From NCBI GenBank assembly GCA_964575975.1, contig CAZNTU010000125.1, positions 1 to 15,722 of the forward strand: DNA of 15,722 nt, given 5' to 3'. Origin of the DNA: G963674505 sp964575975 (GTDB lineage: Bacteria > Desulfobacterota > Desulfobacteria > Desulfobacterales > SKZT01). Below are positions 6,288-12,898 of this stretch, in pieces (the first letter of the stretch is position 1; each line of letters begins with the position of its first letter). The position numbers were made by a program, and so were the translations under genes. A model generated the notes under the pieces. It was not told the DNA's origin. It did no database searches and saw only the letters and a list, made by a program, of their open reading frames with translations.

Positions 6288-8278
6288 TGGGACGTCTTAG
6301 GCTTTTTATGATCCTGTTTTGCCTCGCCCTGTCGGTTCCCCTCGCATATTTCGTGTTCCGGACCCACAAAAGTCTGGAACAGGAGGAGATCGCCCGGTTC
6401 CGGTTTTTCGGGGAGACCCTTTTCAACCGGATGGAAAAGGAGCTGGAGGATTTCACGGCCTCGGAGGAGTCGAAAGCGATCGACGATTACGGGGGACGGG
6501 CGGCAACAAGGGTGGAAAACAAACCGGTCGGGATCCGAGGCTCCGGCGGAGGCGCTTCCGAACCCCCCAAGCCATTCTTCGTTCTGGCTTATTTGCAGAA
6601 CAATCCCGACGGCTCCTTCGTGTCGCCGTCGCTGGAAGCGGAATCGGCACCCGACGGTCGCACGGAACTCCTGTCGAGGTTGGAAATAGTCAACGATATT
6701 TTCAACGGCAAAAGAGCGGTTAAAGGCGAAGCGGACAAGGACACGTCGGAGAAGGGTGCGGACGAAAAAGAGGCCGCCCTTTTCTCCGCCGAGGAAAAGC
6801 GGGAGGATACGAAAAGGCAAAAGGCTTCGGGTTTCGCGGAGCAATACCTGGACGTTTCCGGGGACATGGAGAAGAAAAGCTACCTGGGAAGGAAATCCAA
6901 GCGGGTGGAGCCTATCAGTCCCGACCAGGCCATCAACATGTTTCGCCAGCAACGACAGGGTCTGGATGCGGAACAGACCCAAAAGGACTACGGAATCGAG
7001 AAGAACGAATCCTGGGATTTCTCCGCGCCGCAGTCGTCTTTTTCGCGACGGGACGACGCCGCAGCGAGCGTGTTCGCCGAGGATCGCATGACGGAAACGT
7101 CCGCGTCGAGCCCAGCGCCATTCTCGTTCCAGGCCGAGGTGGCGCCGCTTCAATCGGTTTTCATCGACGACGAACTTCTCTTTTTGTTCCGGCGAGTGGC
7201 GATCGACAACCTGATCTATCGTCAAGGGGCGGTCATCGGAATCGAGGCGTTTTTGCAGCACCTGTCGGAAACCAGTTTTTCGGGGCAGCCTATGAACCAG
7301 TTTGCGGCCCTCGATTTGACGGTGGCCGACAACGGCAGCCGAATCGCGTTCCTTTCCGCAGGGGCTGGAAGAAACCAGGCCCGCTCCGAGGCGGCAATTA
7401 CTCTCTCCAGGCGCTTTCCCCGCCCGTTTTCGTTTCTGGAGGCGCGGCTTTCCGGATTCGATCTTCCGAAAGCGGAGGGAAGAAAAACGCTGAACATCAT
7501 GATGGCGGCCTTGGGGATCGTCATGCTCGCCGGCTTTCTCGCGATCTACCAAAGCGCGAGGTCGGTGCTGGACCTTGCCCAGCGCAGAAACCGCTTCGTC
7601 TCGTCGGTGACCCACGAGCTGAAAACGCCCCTGACCAACATCCGCATGTACGCGGAGATGCTGGAGCAGGGCGTCGCCTCCGACCGGGAAAGCGAACTGG
7701 TCTATTTCGGCGTGCTGACTTCGGAAAGCGCGCGGCTCTCCCGGCTGATCGAAAACGTCCTGGAGCTTTCCCGCCTGGAGAACAACCGAAGGCCCATCAG
7801 GACGAAAAAAGGCGATTTCGAGGACGTGATCGAGGAGGTCCGGGGCGTCATGGGGGAAAAGCTGCTGGCGGAGGGTTTTTCGTTGCGGGTGGAAAAAGAG
7901 GAGATTTCCGATTTTCCGTACGACCGCGACGCCATGGTCCAGGTGCTGATCAACCTGATGGAAAACAGCGTCAAGTTCGGCAAAAACCTGCCGGTCCGGG
8001 AGCTGACCTTGAGGATTGCGCGGGATGGAAACCGGGTAGTCGTTTCGCTGTCCGACACGGGCCCCGGCATCCCCCGGAAGGAACTGAAGAAAATATTCGA
8101 CGACTTCTACCGGGGAGAAGGCACGGCGGTTCAAAATACGCGCGGTGTGGGCATCGGCCTTGCCATCGTGAAAAAGTTCGTGGAAAGGATGGGCGGCCGG
8201 GTGGCGGCGGAAAACAACGAGGATCGAGGATGCACGGTCAAGATCGCGATCCCTGTAAAGAAAGGAGGGCTATCATGA
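6284..8278 (+). CDS. Sensor histidine kinase with a long extracytoplasmic domain
   Basis: The 664-residue protein has TM1 at about residues 5-23, an extracytoplasmic region of roughly 380 residues, TM2 at about 403-421, then a HisKA domain with H444 in SSVTHELKTPLTNIRMYAEML. The HATPase domain follows: N box N561 (LMENSVKF), G1 box D591 (DTGPGIPRKE) and G2 box GVGIGLAIV. The sensor region is unusual: its first half (about residues 60-270) is low-complexity and highly charged (Lys/Glu/Asp-rich), and only its second half, from about residue 280, looks like a folded ligand domain. I recognise no named sensor family there. Start at 6284 is fixed by the ATGA overlap with the regulator stop. The gene ends in another ATGA overlapping a 10-codon frame with an excellent ribosome site. 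Confidence 0.93.
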   Translation: MMGRLRLFMILFCLALSVPLAYFVFRTHKSLEQEEIARFRFFGETLFNRMEKELEDFTASEESKAIDDYGGRAATRVENKPVGIRGSGGGASEPPKPFFVLAYLQNNPDGSFVSPSLEAESAPDGRTELLSRLEIVNDIFNGKRAVKGEADKDTSEKGADEKEAALFSAEEKREDTKRQKASGFAEQYLDVSGDMEKKSYLGRKSKRVEPISPDQAINMFRQQRQGLDAEQTQKDYGIEKNESWDFSAPQSSFSRRDDAAASVFAEDRMTETSASSPAPFSFQAEVAPLQSVFIDDELLFLFRRVAIDNLIYRQGAVIGIEAFLQHLSETSFSGQPMNQFAALDLTVADNGSRIAFLSAGAGRNQARSEAAITLSRRFPRPFSFLEARLSGFDLPKAEGRKTLNIMMAALGIVMLAGFLAIYQSARSVLDLAQRRNRFVSSVTHELKTPLTNIRMYAEMLEQGVASDRESELVYFGVLTSESARLSRLIENVLELSRLENNRRPIRTKKGDFEDVIEEVRGVMGEKLLAEGFSLRVEKEEISDFPYDRDAMVQVLINLMENSVKFGKNLPVRELTLRIARDGNRVVVSLSDTGPGIPRKELKKIFDDFYRGEGTAVQNTRGVGIGLAIVKKFVERMGGRVAAENNEDRGCTVKIAIPVKKGGLS

Positions 8279-8307
8279 ACCTTGCGTATCGGATTCTAAT
8301 TGCCTGA
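8275..8307 (+). pseudogene. Ten-codon frame with a strong ribosome site, probable stub of a third operon gene
   Basis: AAAGGAGGGC stands four bases before an ATG that overlaps the kinase stop (ATGA), exactly the coupling used between regulator and kinase. The frame reads MNLAYRILIA and then stops. A full downstream gene would be expected behind such a site, so this looks like the 5' end of a gene lost by deletion or frameshift. A genuine tiny peptide cannot be excluded. Confidence 0.35.
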
Positions 8308-8532
8308 AAGCAGGTCTCGCTGAGGAAAAACGTCGGTCGTGGAGCTATTTGACGAGTAATTGGAAAGACGGCCGAAAGGCCGTCTTTACCGATTATCATG
8401 GTTTTTCGACCGAATCGGCGACTTGCTCCGCGACTATTTCGGCGATATGCTTTACTTCGATATCGATTTTTTGCGAAAAGCGCTGGGCGCCTTCGCGTCG
8501 GCATACCCCCAGGCGCGAAAAAACGTGAGTCC
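8308..8532. other. Intergenic region between kinase operon and gntR
   Basis: It contains the hairpin at 8364-8387. After it, the frame 8408-8536 is coding-like (FDRIGDLLRDYFGDMLYFDIDFL and onward to ARKNVSP), without a ribosome site. That frame ends in a TGA overlapping the gntR ATG by four bases. It may be the C-terminal relic of the gene whose start is the stub at 8275; this is tentative. No convincing gntR promoter was seen. Confidence 0.3.
8364..8387 (+). terminator. Hairpin terminator after the kinase operon
   Basis: A perfect 10-bp stem, AAAGACGGCC and GGCCGTCTTT, encloses a GAAA tetraloop. The symmetric A- and T-ends allow it to work in either direction. The T-run is only three bases long, so efficiency is uncertain. 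Confidence 0.6.
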
Positions 8533-9264
8533 ATGAAAATTCATTTGAAACCGATCAAGCCGAAGAAAATATCGGATCAAGTGTTCGACCAACTCAGGGA
8601 GATCGTCGCCCGCGGAAGCCTCAAGCCAGGCGGGCAGCTGATGCCGGAAAGAGAATTGGCGGGGTGCTTGGGCGTGAGTCGGACGACCGTTCTCAGCGCG
8701 ATCGATCGACTGGTGGGATTGGGAATCCTGGAAAATCGGCAGGGCCAGGGAACTTTCGTGCGATCGCCGGACTCGAGAGCGAACAATCCTCTGGCCTTGG
8801 CCATGGAAGCCAACGATGCCCGTCTCGACGACTTGCTGGAGGTCCGGTTGGGACTGGAATGCAATTCGGCCTTTCTGGCGGCCAGACGCGCCGTGGAAGA
8901 GGACATCCGTTTTTTGGAAGACAGCATCGAGGAAATGGAAAAGGAGATTGCGGAGGGAAGGCACGGAACGGAGGCGGACGTATCCTTCCACATGGCGGTC
9001 GCCTACGCCTCGAAAAATCCGGTCCAGGTCCATCTCATGAGAGAGTTCTACGATTTTCTGTTTTACGGCATCCGGGAAAGCCACGCCTTCTGGTACGAGA
9101 ATCCCCAAAGAAAAAGGGACGTCGTTCGCCAGCATACGGACATAATGAACGCGATCAAGGCGCACGATTCCCAACTTGCTTTCGAAAGGATGAGAATCCA
9201 CATTAACTGCGTGCTGGAATTTATCAGGAAATACCGGCCCGATGTTTCATCGTCGGAAAATTGA
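8533..9264 (+). CDS. GntR-family (FadR/FCD) transcriptional regulator
   Basis: The 243-residue protein has an N-terminal winged helix (about residues 10-78): ISDQVFDQLREIVARGSLKPG, PERELAGCLGVSRTTVLSAIDRL and the wing NRQGQGTFV. A C-terminal FCD ligand domain follows. The residues that bind metal in this class are present in order: D149 and H153 (DVSFH), H201 (RQHTDIM) and H223 (RIHINCV). The family usually senses small organic acids and controls sugar-acid or carboxylate metabolism. No such genes are in the window, so the target is unknown. The ATG at 8533 is chosen from family length; its ribosome site is weak (GTGAG) and it overlaps an upstream frame by ATGA. Confidence 0.9.
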   Translation: MKIHLKPIKPKKISDQVFDQLREIVARGSLKPGGQLMPERELAGCLGVSRTTVLSAIDRLVGLGILENRQGQGTFVRSPDSRANNPLALAMEANDARLDDLLEVRLGLECNSAFLAARRAVEEDIRFLEDSIEEMEKEIAEGRHGTEADVSFHMAVAYASKNPVQVHLMREFYDFLFYGIRESHAFWYENPQRKRDVVRQHTDIMNAIKAHDSQLAFERMRIHINCVLEFIRKYRPDVSSSEN

Positions 9265-9504
9265 ATTCCAAGCGTATTTCAATTTTCACTACCATCTTGT
9301 TTGTCGTCCGGACACGACAAGTCCGCCATGACAGTGGACGTGGCGGGAGTTCGTTCCGAACGTGCAGAACACGACTTCCAATGCTCTTGTGGAGACCTAC
9401 GTCCGTAGTCCTTTTGCGGTTTGCCTGCCTTTCGGGACGAACGCCCTCGGGCGGGTGCGAAAGTCCGTAAACGCTCCTGAAAACGCCTTCCTTGGCCATT
9501 CCCC
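9265..9504. other. Gene-free stretch between gntR and the CHRD relic
   Basis: No supported gene is present. A 7-bp hairpin, TTGTCGT (9301-9307) with ACGACAA (9314-9320), lies soon after gntR but has no T-run. The rest probably contains degraded remains of the CHRD gene, but no other CHRD motif is readable in any frame. Confidence 0.4.
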
Positions 9505-9609
9505 GATCACATTGAAGAATTGGTCCGGGAAATGAAAGCGGGCAATGCCTACGTAAACGTCCACACGGTCGCGAACCCGGGCGGGGAAATTCGCGGCCAG
9601 ATCGAATAG
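9505..9609 (+). pseudogene. C-terminal remnant of a CHRD-domain protein
   Basis: The frame reads DHIEELVREMKAGNAYVNVHTVANPGGEIRGQIE and then a TAG. AGNxYVNVHTxxNPGGEIRGQI is the hallmark end of the CHRD domain (found in chordin and in many secreted bacterial proteins). The frame is closed by a TGA at 9478-9480, and no start, ribosome site, signal peptide or N-terminal CHRD motif is found, so only the last roughly 35 codons survive. A proper terminator hairpin follows, as expected for the end of a former gene. Confidence 0.8.
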
Positions 9610-9640
9610 CCTTCGCTTGTTCGAACATTTCTTTTCAATA

Positions 9641-9670
9641 GCGCCGGAATATGTTTTCCGGCGCCGTTCT
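9641..9670 (+). terminator. Rho-independent terminator after the CHRD relic
   Basis: A 9-bp stem, GCGCCGGAA (9641-9649) with TTCCGGCGC (9656-9664), has a 6-nt loop and is followed by CGTTCTTTT. It lies 31 bases after the relic stop. The remaining bases to 9775 show nothing. Confidence 0.75.
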
Positions 9671-9775
9671 TTTCCACGTTCGGAAGACGCCTCGGCGATT
9701 CGCATGCGTTGACCATACTGTCCGATTCCGGCTCCATAGCCGCACGATGCTTGCAGAGTCGAGAATAGGTTGATA

Positions 9776-10342
9776 TCAATATTTCAACCTTTTTAGCTTG
9801 TCATTGATCAATTCCATATCGAACGCATCGGGATCGAATTCCCCGCCAACCCATTCGAGCATGGATTCGTGTTCTTTATGTTTCGGATCTTGGATTGCCT
9901 CCAAAAAATCGTAGTATCCCCAAATACCTCCGCAATCCTCCGGAGGGCATGCCTTTTTGCCTTTGACGACCAAGGGGGATTCGGAAAAATCCAAAGGAAG
10001 AACCTTTTCGAGAACGATTTTGTGTTCCCAGCCGTCGCCGAAATCATATTCGTAAACAAGGCCGTCCTTGGGATTGGAAAGAATGTCTTTTAAATGAACC
10101 TTCCGCTCGTCTTTAATATCCATATCCCATTCCCGGTCCGGAATTCCGATGTACGTATTTCCAACCCTGTATTGATGCAAGTGATAGTTGGACCATCCCA
10201 TTGCAATCTGCAAAACGGAATGCAGTCCGTCCAATCTTATGCTATCCTCGACGATCAATCTTCTCCAAATTGGAGGCTTGCTTCCGGTCAAGGTGACTTT
10301 CAATTGGTATAATGATTCCGATCTTTTATTCTTTCTTGGCAT
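9776..10342 (-). CDS. Plasmid pRiA4b ORF-3-like family protein
   Basis: The 188-residue protein matches the pRiA4b ORF-3 family: YQLKVTLTGSKPPIWRRLIV at the start, then LDGLHSVLQIAMGWSNYHLHQY, YEYDFGDGWEHKIVLE, and the C-terminal CPPEDCGGIWGYYDFLEAI with GEFDPDAFDMELIN. The family is common on plasmids, in insertion elements and on chromosomes; its biochemical role is not established. The ATG at 10342 has an ideal AGGAGGTACA site. Length and all conserved blocks are normal, so the gene looks intact. It stands alone: the neighbour on the right (rtcR) is 384 bp away on the same strand and no mobile element borders it. Confidence 0.93.
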   Translation of the reverse strand: MPRKNKRSESLYQLKVTLTGSKPPIWRRLIVEDSIRLDGLHSVLQIAMGWSNYHLHQYRVGNTYIGIPDREWDMDIKDERKVHLKDILSNPKDGLVYEYDFGDGWEHKIVLEKVLPLDFSESPLVVKGKKACPPEDCGGIWGYYDFLEAIQDPKHKEHESMLEWVGGEFDPDAFDMELINDKLKRLKY

Positions 10343-10397
10343 TGTACCTCCTATCTGGGGTGATGAAAATCATTCATTTCAAGGGGCTGTTTTTCAT

Positions 10398-10425
10398 CCG
10401 AAATCCGTTCCGGATTTTCGGTTTT
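10398..10425 (+). terminator. Intrinsic-terminator-like hairpin
   Basis: CCGAAATCCG (10398-10407) pairs with CGGATTTTCGG (10411-10421) through ten base pairs and one bulged T, with loop TTC, followed by TTTT. The T-run faces the plus strand, although no intact plus-strand gene lies directly upstream. Confidence 0.5.
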
Positions 10426-10466
10426 CCATCTCCTCGTTCCAAGGCAGGGCCGAGCCGATTTCCGGC

Positions 10467-10551
10467 AGCGCCGCCTTCCGCGGCGGCGCGGGTGCCCGGA
10501 GACCGAATCGGACCGGGGAACCGCAGGGCGCCGCGGAAGGCGGCGCTACCG
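10467..10551. repeat. REP-like palindromic element, copy 1
   Basis: A 19-bp perfect inverted repeat (10467-10485 with 10529-10547) surrounds a 43-bp centre. The right arm GGAAGGCGGCGCTACCG (10535-10551) recurs exactly at 13124-13140, so this belongs to a dispersed extragenic family. The element probably forms a strong cruciform or RNA hairpin. Confidence 0.75.
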
Positions 10552-10726
10552 TAAGACCGCGACGCCGCCTCGTCCGTCGGGGCCGCCCGGCGAAACGAAA
10601 CAGAGCTTGCATTCCTGGAAAGGAACAAAACCGGGAGGAAATTCCAGTGCCGGAAAAACCACGTTTTCATCGCCCCAGACTGCGACCGAAAGGAGATTTC
10701 TTCCCTTTAGCCATTCCGAGTACGGG

Positions 10727-12322
10727 TTATGCCAAATCCGACCAATTGAGATCGAATCGAGACAGGTATTTCCTTAGACGGTCGGCGTCGTTGGAGGTCT
10801 TTTTTCTCTCCCTGGAGGCCGCGAAAAGCTTTCTTCCGGCCTCCGACATGTTTTTGGACTCTGTACAGACTTTCAGGACTTCGGCCAACTGGACCCTGTC
10901 GAACCGGTCGATCGCCGAGGCCTTTTCTTTTCCCAGGATTTTTTCCACCGGCCCCTCGGTCTCGTCCGGCGCTTTCAATCCCCACATGCGGCTCAGCCTT
11001 GCGATTTCCTCGTCCGCCACGTCCGCGGTGATTCTTCCGCCGATGCAAAGGGTGGCCATCCGGATCACCGCGCCGTTCAGGTCCCGAAAGTTCGCCGACC
11101 AGATCGCGCGGGGGGAGGCGGCGAAGTCGAGAAACTTCTTCTTCGCCTCCTTGTTGAACGCGACGCGGCTTTGGTTTCGGGCGGCGTACCGGTCCAGTTC
11201 GTATTCCAGGTTGGGCTCGATGTCCTCGGGCCTTTGGGCGAGTCCTGGAAGCTCGAACGTCCAGACGTCGATCCTCGCAAGAAGGTCCTCCCGGAAGCGA
11301 CCATTTCTCGCGTCGGAAAACAAATCGCGGTTGGTGCCGCACGCGAGCTGGAAGTCGCTTTGCGCCTCCTTGTCCGATCCCACCGGAAGAAACCGCTTCT
11401 CCTCCACCGCTCTAAGAAGCATGGTTTGCTCGTCGAGGCCAAGCTCGCCGATTTCGTCCAGGAAAAGCATGCCCCCGTCCGCCGCCCGCAAAAGCCCCAT
11501 GCGGTCAGAGGCCGCTCCGGTGAACGCCCCCTTCTTGTGGCCGAAAAGCGCCGACATTGCCGCGTCGCCTCGAAGGGTCGCGCAGTTGACCTCGACGAAG
11601 TTTCCCTCCAGAAGCCTTCTTGATTTTCTCAGTTCGTGGATTCTCCTGGCGAGGTTCGATTTGCCCGCGCCCGTCGGGCCCGTCAGAAGGATCGGCTCCC
11701 GGGAGTTGACCGCGACTCGTTCGATCCTTTCGATCAGCCGGTTGAACTCCGGGTTGCGGGTCTCGATTCCCGACTTCAGAAAGGAGATGTCGTCCTTGGT
11801 CTCCTTTTCGAACCGCATGGCGATCCGGTCGTATTTGGACAAGTCCAGATCGATGATTCGGTATTCGCCCTCGGGTCCCGGATCGTGCCGGTCGCAGGAG
11901 CGCGGGCTCGTTTGAAGGAGCTTTCCCGGTAGATAGCGCGCCTCGGCGAGAAGGAAGAGGCAAATCTGCGCCACGTGGGAGCCGGTCGTGATGTGGATCA
12001 GGTACTGCCACGATTCCGGCTCGAAAGGGAAGTTTCCGGCGAAGTCGTGCAGCTGCCCGTACACTTCCTCGAAATCCCACGGGTCGGAAAATTCGATCTC
12101 GTGCGCCACAACCTCGGTCTCGGGCGAAACGCACCCGATGTCTTCCGCGACGCGCTTCAAAAGCGGGGCGAATCTTTTTTGGCAGAGAATGTCGAAGCGT
12201 TCCACCAGCAGGTCCTCGTGCTGGCAGACGGCCACCGTGGGACGCCATCGCTCCCAGCGCGACTGGCTGTCGCCCGCGTCAAGAGTCGGTCCCAGAAATC
12301 CTATGACGTTGATCGGTTCCAT
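10727..12322 (-). CDS. rtcR: RtcR, sigma-54-dependent activator of the RNA-repair operon
   Basis: The 531-residue protein has the RtcR sensor domain (about residues 1-180), a CARF-type fold with HITTGSHVAQICLFLL at 110-125. The sigma-54 AAA+ domain follows: Walker A GPTGAGKS (215-222), the sigma-54-contacting GAFTGA loop (265-270) and Walker B GGMLFLDE (283-290). The C-terminal helix-turn-helix is at about 475-520. RtcR is known to turn on rtcBA transcription when its sensor domain binds RNA-damage ligands; tRNA fragments have been implicated. The gene points away from rtcA-rtcB, the usual divergent layout. The start at 12322 gives full family length, but its ribosome site is poor. A sigma-54 promoter lies in the intergenic region on the opposite strand. 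Length and motifs are intact. Confidence 0.96.
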   Translation of the reverse strand: MEPINVIGFLGPTLDAGDSQSRWERWRPTVAVCQHEDLLVERFDILCQKRFAPLLKRVAEDIGCVSPETEVVAHEIEFSDPWDFEEVYGQLHDFAGNFPFEPESWQYLIHITTGSHVAQICLFLLAEARYLPGKLLQTSPRSCDRHDPGPEGEYRIIDLDLSKYDRIAMRFEKETKDDISFLKSGIETRNPEFNRLIERIERVAVNSREPILLTGPTGAGKSNLARRIHELRKSRRLLEGNFVEVNCATLRGDAAMSALFGHKKGAFTGAASDRMGLLRAADGGMLFLDEIGELGLDEQTMLLRAVEEKRFLPVGSDKEAQSDFQLACGTNRDLFSDARNGRFREDLLARIDVWTFELPGLAQRPEDIEPNLEYELDRYAARNQSRVAFNKEAKKKFLDFAASPRAIWSANFRDLNGAVIRMATLCIGGRITADVADEEIARLSRMWGLKAPDETEGPVEKILGKEKASAIDRFDRVQLAEVLKVCTESKNMSEAGRKLFAASRERKKTSNDADRLRKYLSRFDLNWSDLA

Positions 12323-12354
12323 CGAGCAGAGTCTGTTGAAATGTAGATCGAAGG

Positions 12355-12385
12355 ATAACGTTTATAAATTTTTCTCATCCGTTAT
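12355..12385. promoter_or_regulatory. Candidate RtcR upstream site (inverted repeat)
   Basis: ATAACG (12355-12360) and CGTTAT (12380-12385) form an inverted repeat around a 19-bp A+T-rich centre, about 105 bp upstream of the -24 element. Position and symmetry fit an enhancer-binding site for a sigma-54 activator, or an rtcR promoter region. The short arms make chance possible. Confidence 0.3.
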
Positions 12386-12487
12386 TCATACCCTTCTGTC
12401 GGTCGGTCGTCAAGAAAAAACAATGGCGCATTCGAATTTCTAATAAATCCGACAAGTTGCGGAAAAACGTCCGTCTTGTGCGAGTTT

Positions 12488-12504
12488 TCGGCACGGAGGT
12501 TGCT
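12488..12504 (+). promoter_or_regulatory. Sigma-54 (-24/-12) promoter of the RNA-repair operon
   Basis: TCGGCACGGAGGTTGCT matches the sigma-54 consensus YTGGCACGRNNNTTGCW at all defined positions but one (C for T before GG). GG (12490-12491) and GC (12502-12503) have the required 10-bp spacing. The predicted start is about 12515, reading towards rtcA. Its place next to divergent rtcR is as expected for an RtcR-controlled promoter. Confidence 0.88.
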
Positions 12505-12509
12505 CATCG

Positions 12510-12675
12510 CATCCGTCGATCATCCGGCGTCCGCCGTCCTGCGGCGCGTCCAGTCGCGAGTGCCCGGAGCGAAAACATCCTCGGCCCCGTTCGACGTCGC
12601 GTGTTCAGAACATGGTTACAGACCGGTCGAACGTCGGACTGGATAGCTCAATGGTAGAGCACCGTATCGCGGATG
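12510..12675 (+). ncRNA. Y-RNA-like (Yrl) RNA resembling a circularly permuted tRNA
   Basis: The elements, in order, are those of a tRNA opened at the anticodon stem and closed at the acceptor end. The 5' strand of a long stem (12510-12527) pairs with 12662-12675 by CATCCG/CGGATG, CGAT/ATCG and CGG/CCG, with bulges. A 5-bp hairpin sits in the T-arm position (12532-12546). The acceptor 3' strand TCCAGTC (12549-12555) is perfectly complementary to GACTGGA (12637-12643). The join between them contains an 8-bp stem (12588-12595/12626-12633). T8-A9 follows, then a canonical D-arm GCTC-AATGGTA-GAGC (12646-12660) with A14, G18G19 and A21, and A26. Bacterial Y RNAs have this tRNA-mimic design and occur in rtc operons of Salmonella. 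The weak point is the T-arm, which lacks a TTCGA loop. Confidence 0.6.
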
Positions 12676-12898
12676 GCCCGGGAGCGATCCGGAATTCGCG
12701 GCGGACGGCGCGCCGGCGTGCCATGCAGCGCGTGGATTCCGCTTTCGCCTGAATTTGGAGCCGAAAGAAGAAATCGGCTCGAACTGCGGCGATTGCTTAA
12801 ACGACGCTCCGCATGCCGGACGAGAAACCGAACGTCGGCTCGTCCCCGAAGGCTATCTCGGCGGCGGTGATCGAAAATCGAAGAAAGGAGTCGGGCAT
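12676..12898 (+). ncRNA. Structured leader of the RNA-repair transcript, possible second small RNA
   Basis: Three local hairpins follow the Yrl-like element: CCATGC/GCGTGG (12721-12735, one G-T pair, loop AGC); GAGCCGA/TCGGCTC (12758-12780); and a composite stem GGACGAG + CCGA / TCGG + CTCGTCC (12818-12845) with a 3-nt bulge and ACG loop. None has a T-run. The frame crossing this region from 12813 has no ribosome site, so RNA structure is the better explanation. Salmonella carries two Y RNAs (YrlA, YrlB) at this place; whether this is a second one is open. Confidence 0.35.

Larger units (their letters stand above)
10343..10726. other. Intergenic region between rtcR and the pRiA4b-like gene
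   Basis: It holds a terminator-like hairpin (10398-10425) and a large inverted-repeat element (10467-10551). Frames through it translate the repeat into Ala/Gly/Arg-rich sequence without ribosome sites, and I consider none to be a gene. Confidence 0.5.

Noticed and set aside
6266..8134. Long minus-strand frame opposite the kinase
   Set aside because: It is antisense to a fully motif-supported kinase, has no recognisable domain, and arises from G+C-rich codon bias. The same applies to long frames opposite rtcR (10188-11915) and rtcB (14241-15602).
10374..10670. Small protein downstream of rtcR on the minus strand
   Set aside because: The frame runs straight through the palindromic repeat and has no family resemblance.
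12621..12640. T-arm with loop containing GTCGAAC
   Set aside because: It resembles a T-loop, but the bases are better used in an 8-bp stem with 12588-12595, and a T-arm here would leave no room for the acceptor stem before the D-arm.
12637..12800. An ordinary tRNA gene starting GACTGGATAGCTC
   Set aside because: The first 25 bases look exactly like a tRNA 5' half, but no anticodon stem partner, T-arm or acceptor 3' strand follows downstream. The acceptor partner lies upstream instead, which led to the permuted, Y-RNA-like reading.
12813..12898. Coding start at 12813 for an 80-residue protein
   Set aside because: No ribosome site, strong RNA hairpins across the segment, and similarity to slipins only from about 12906 onward.
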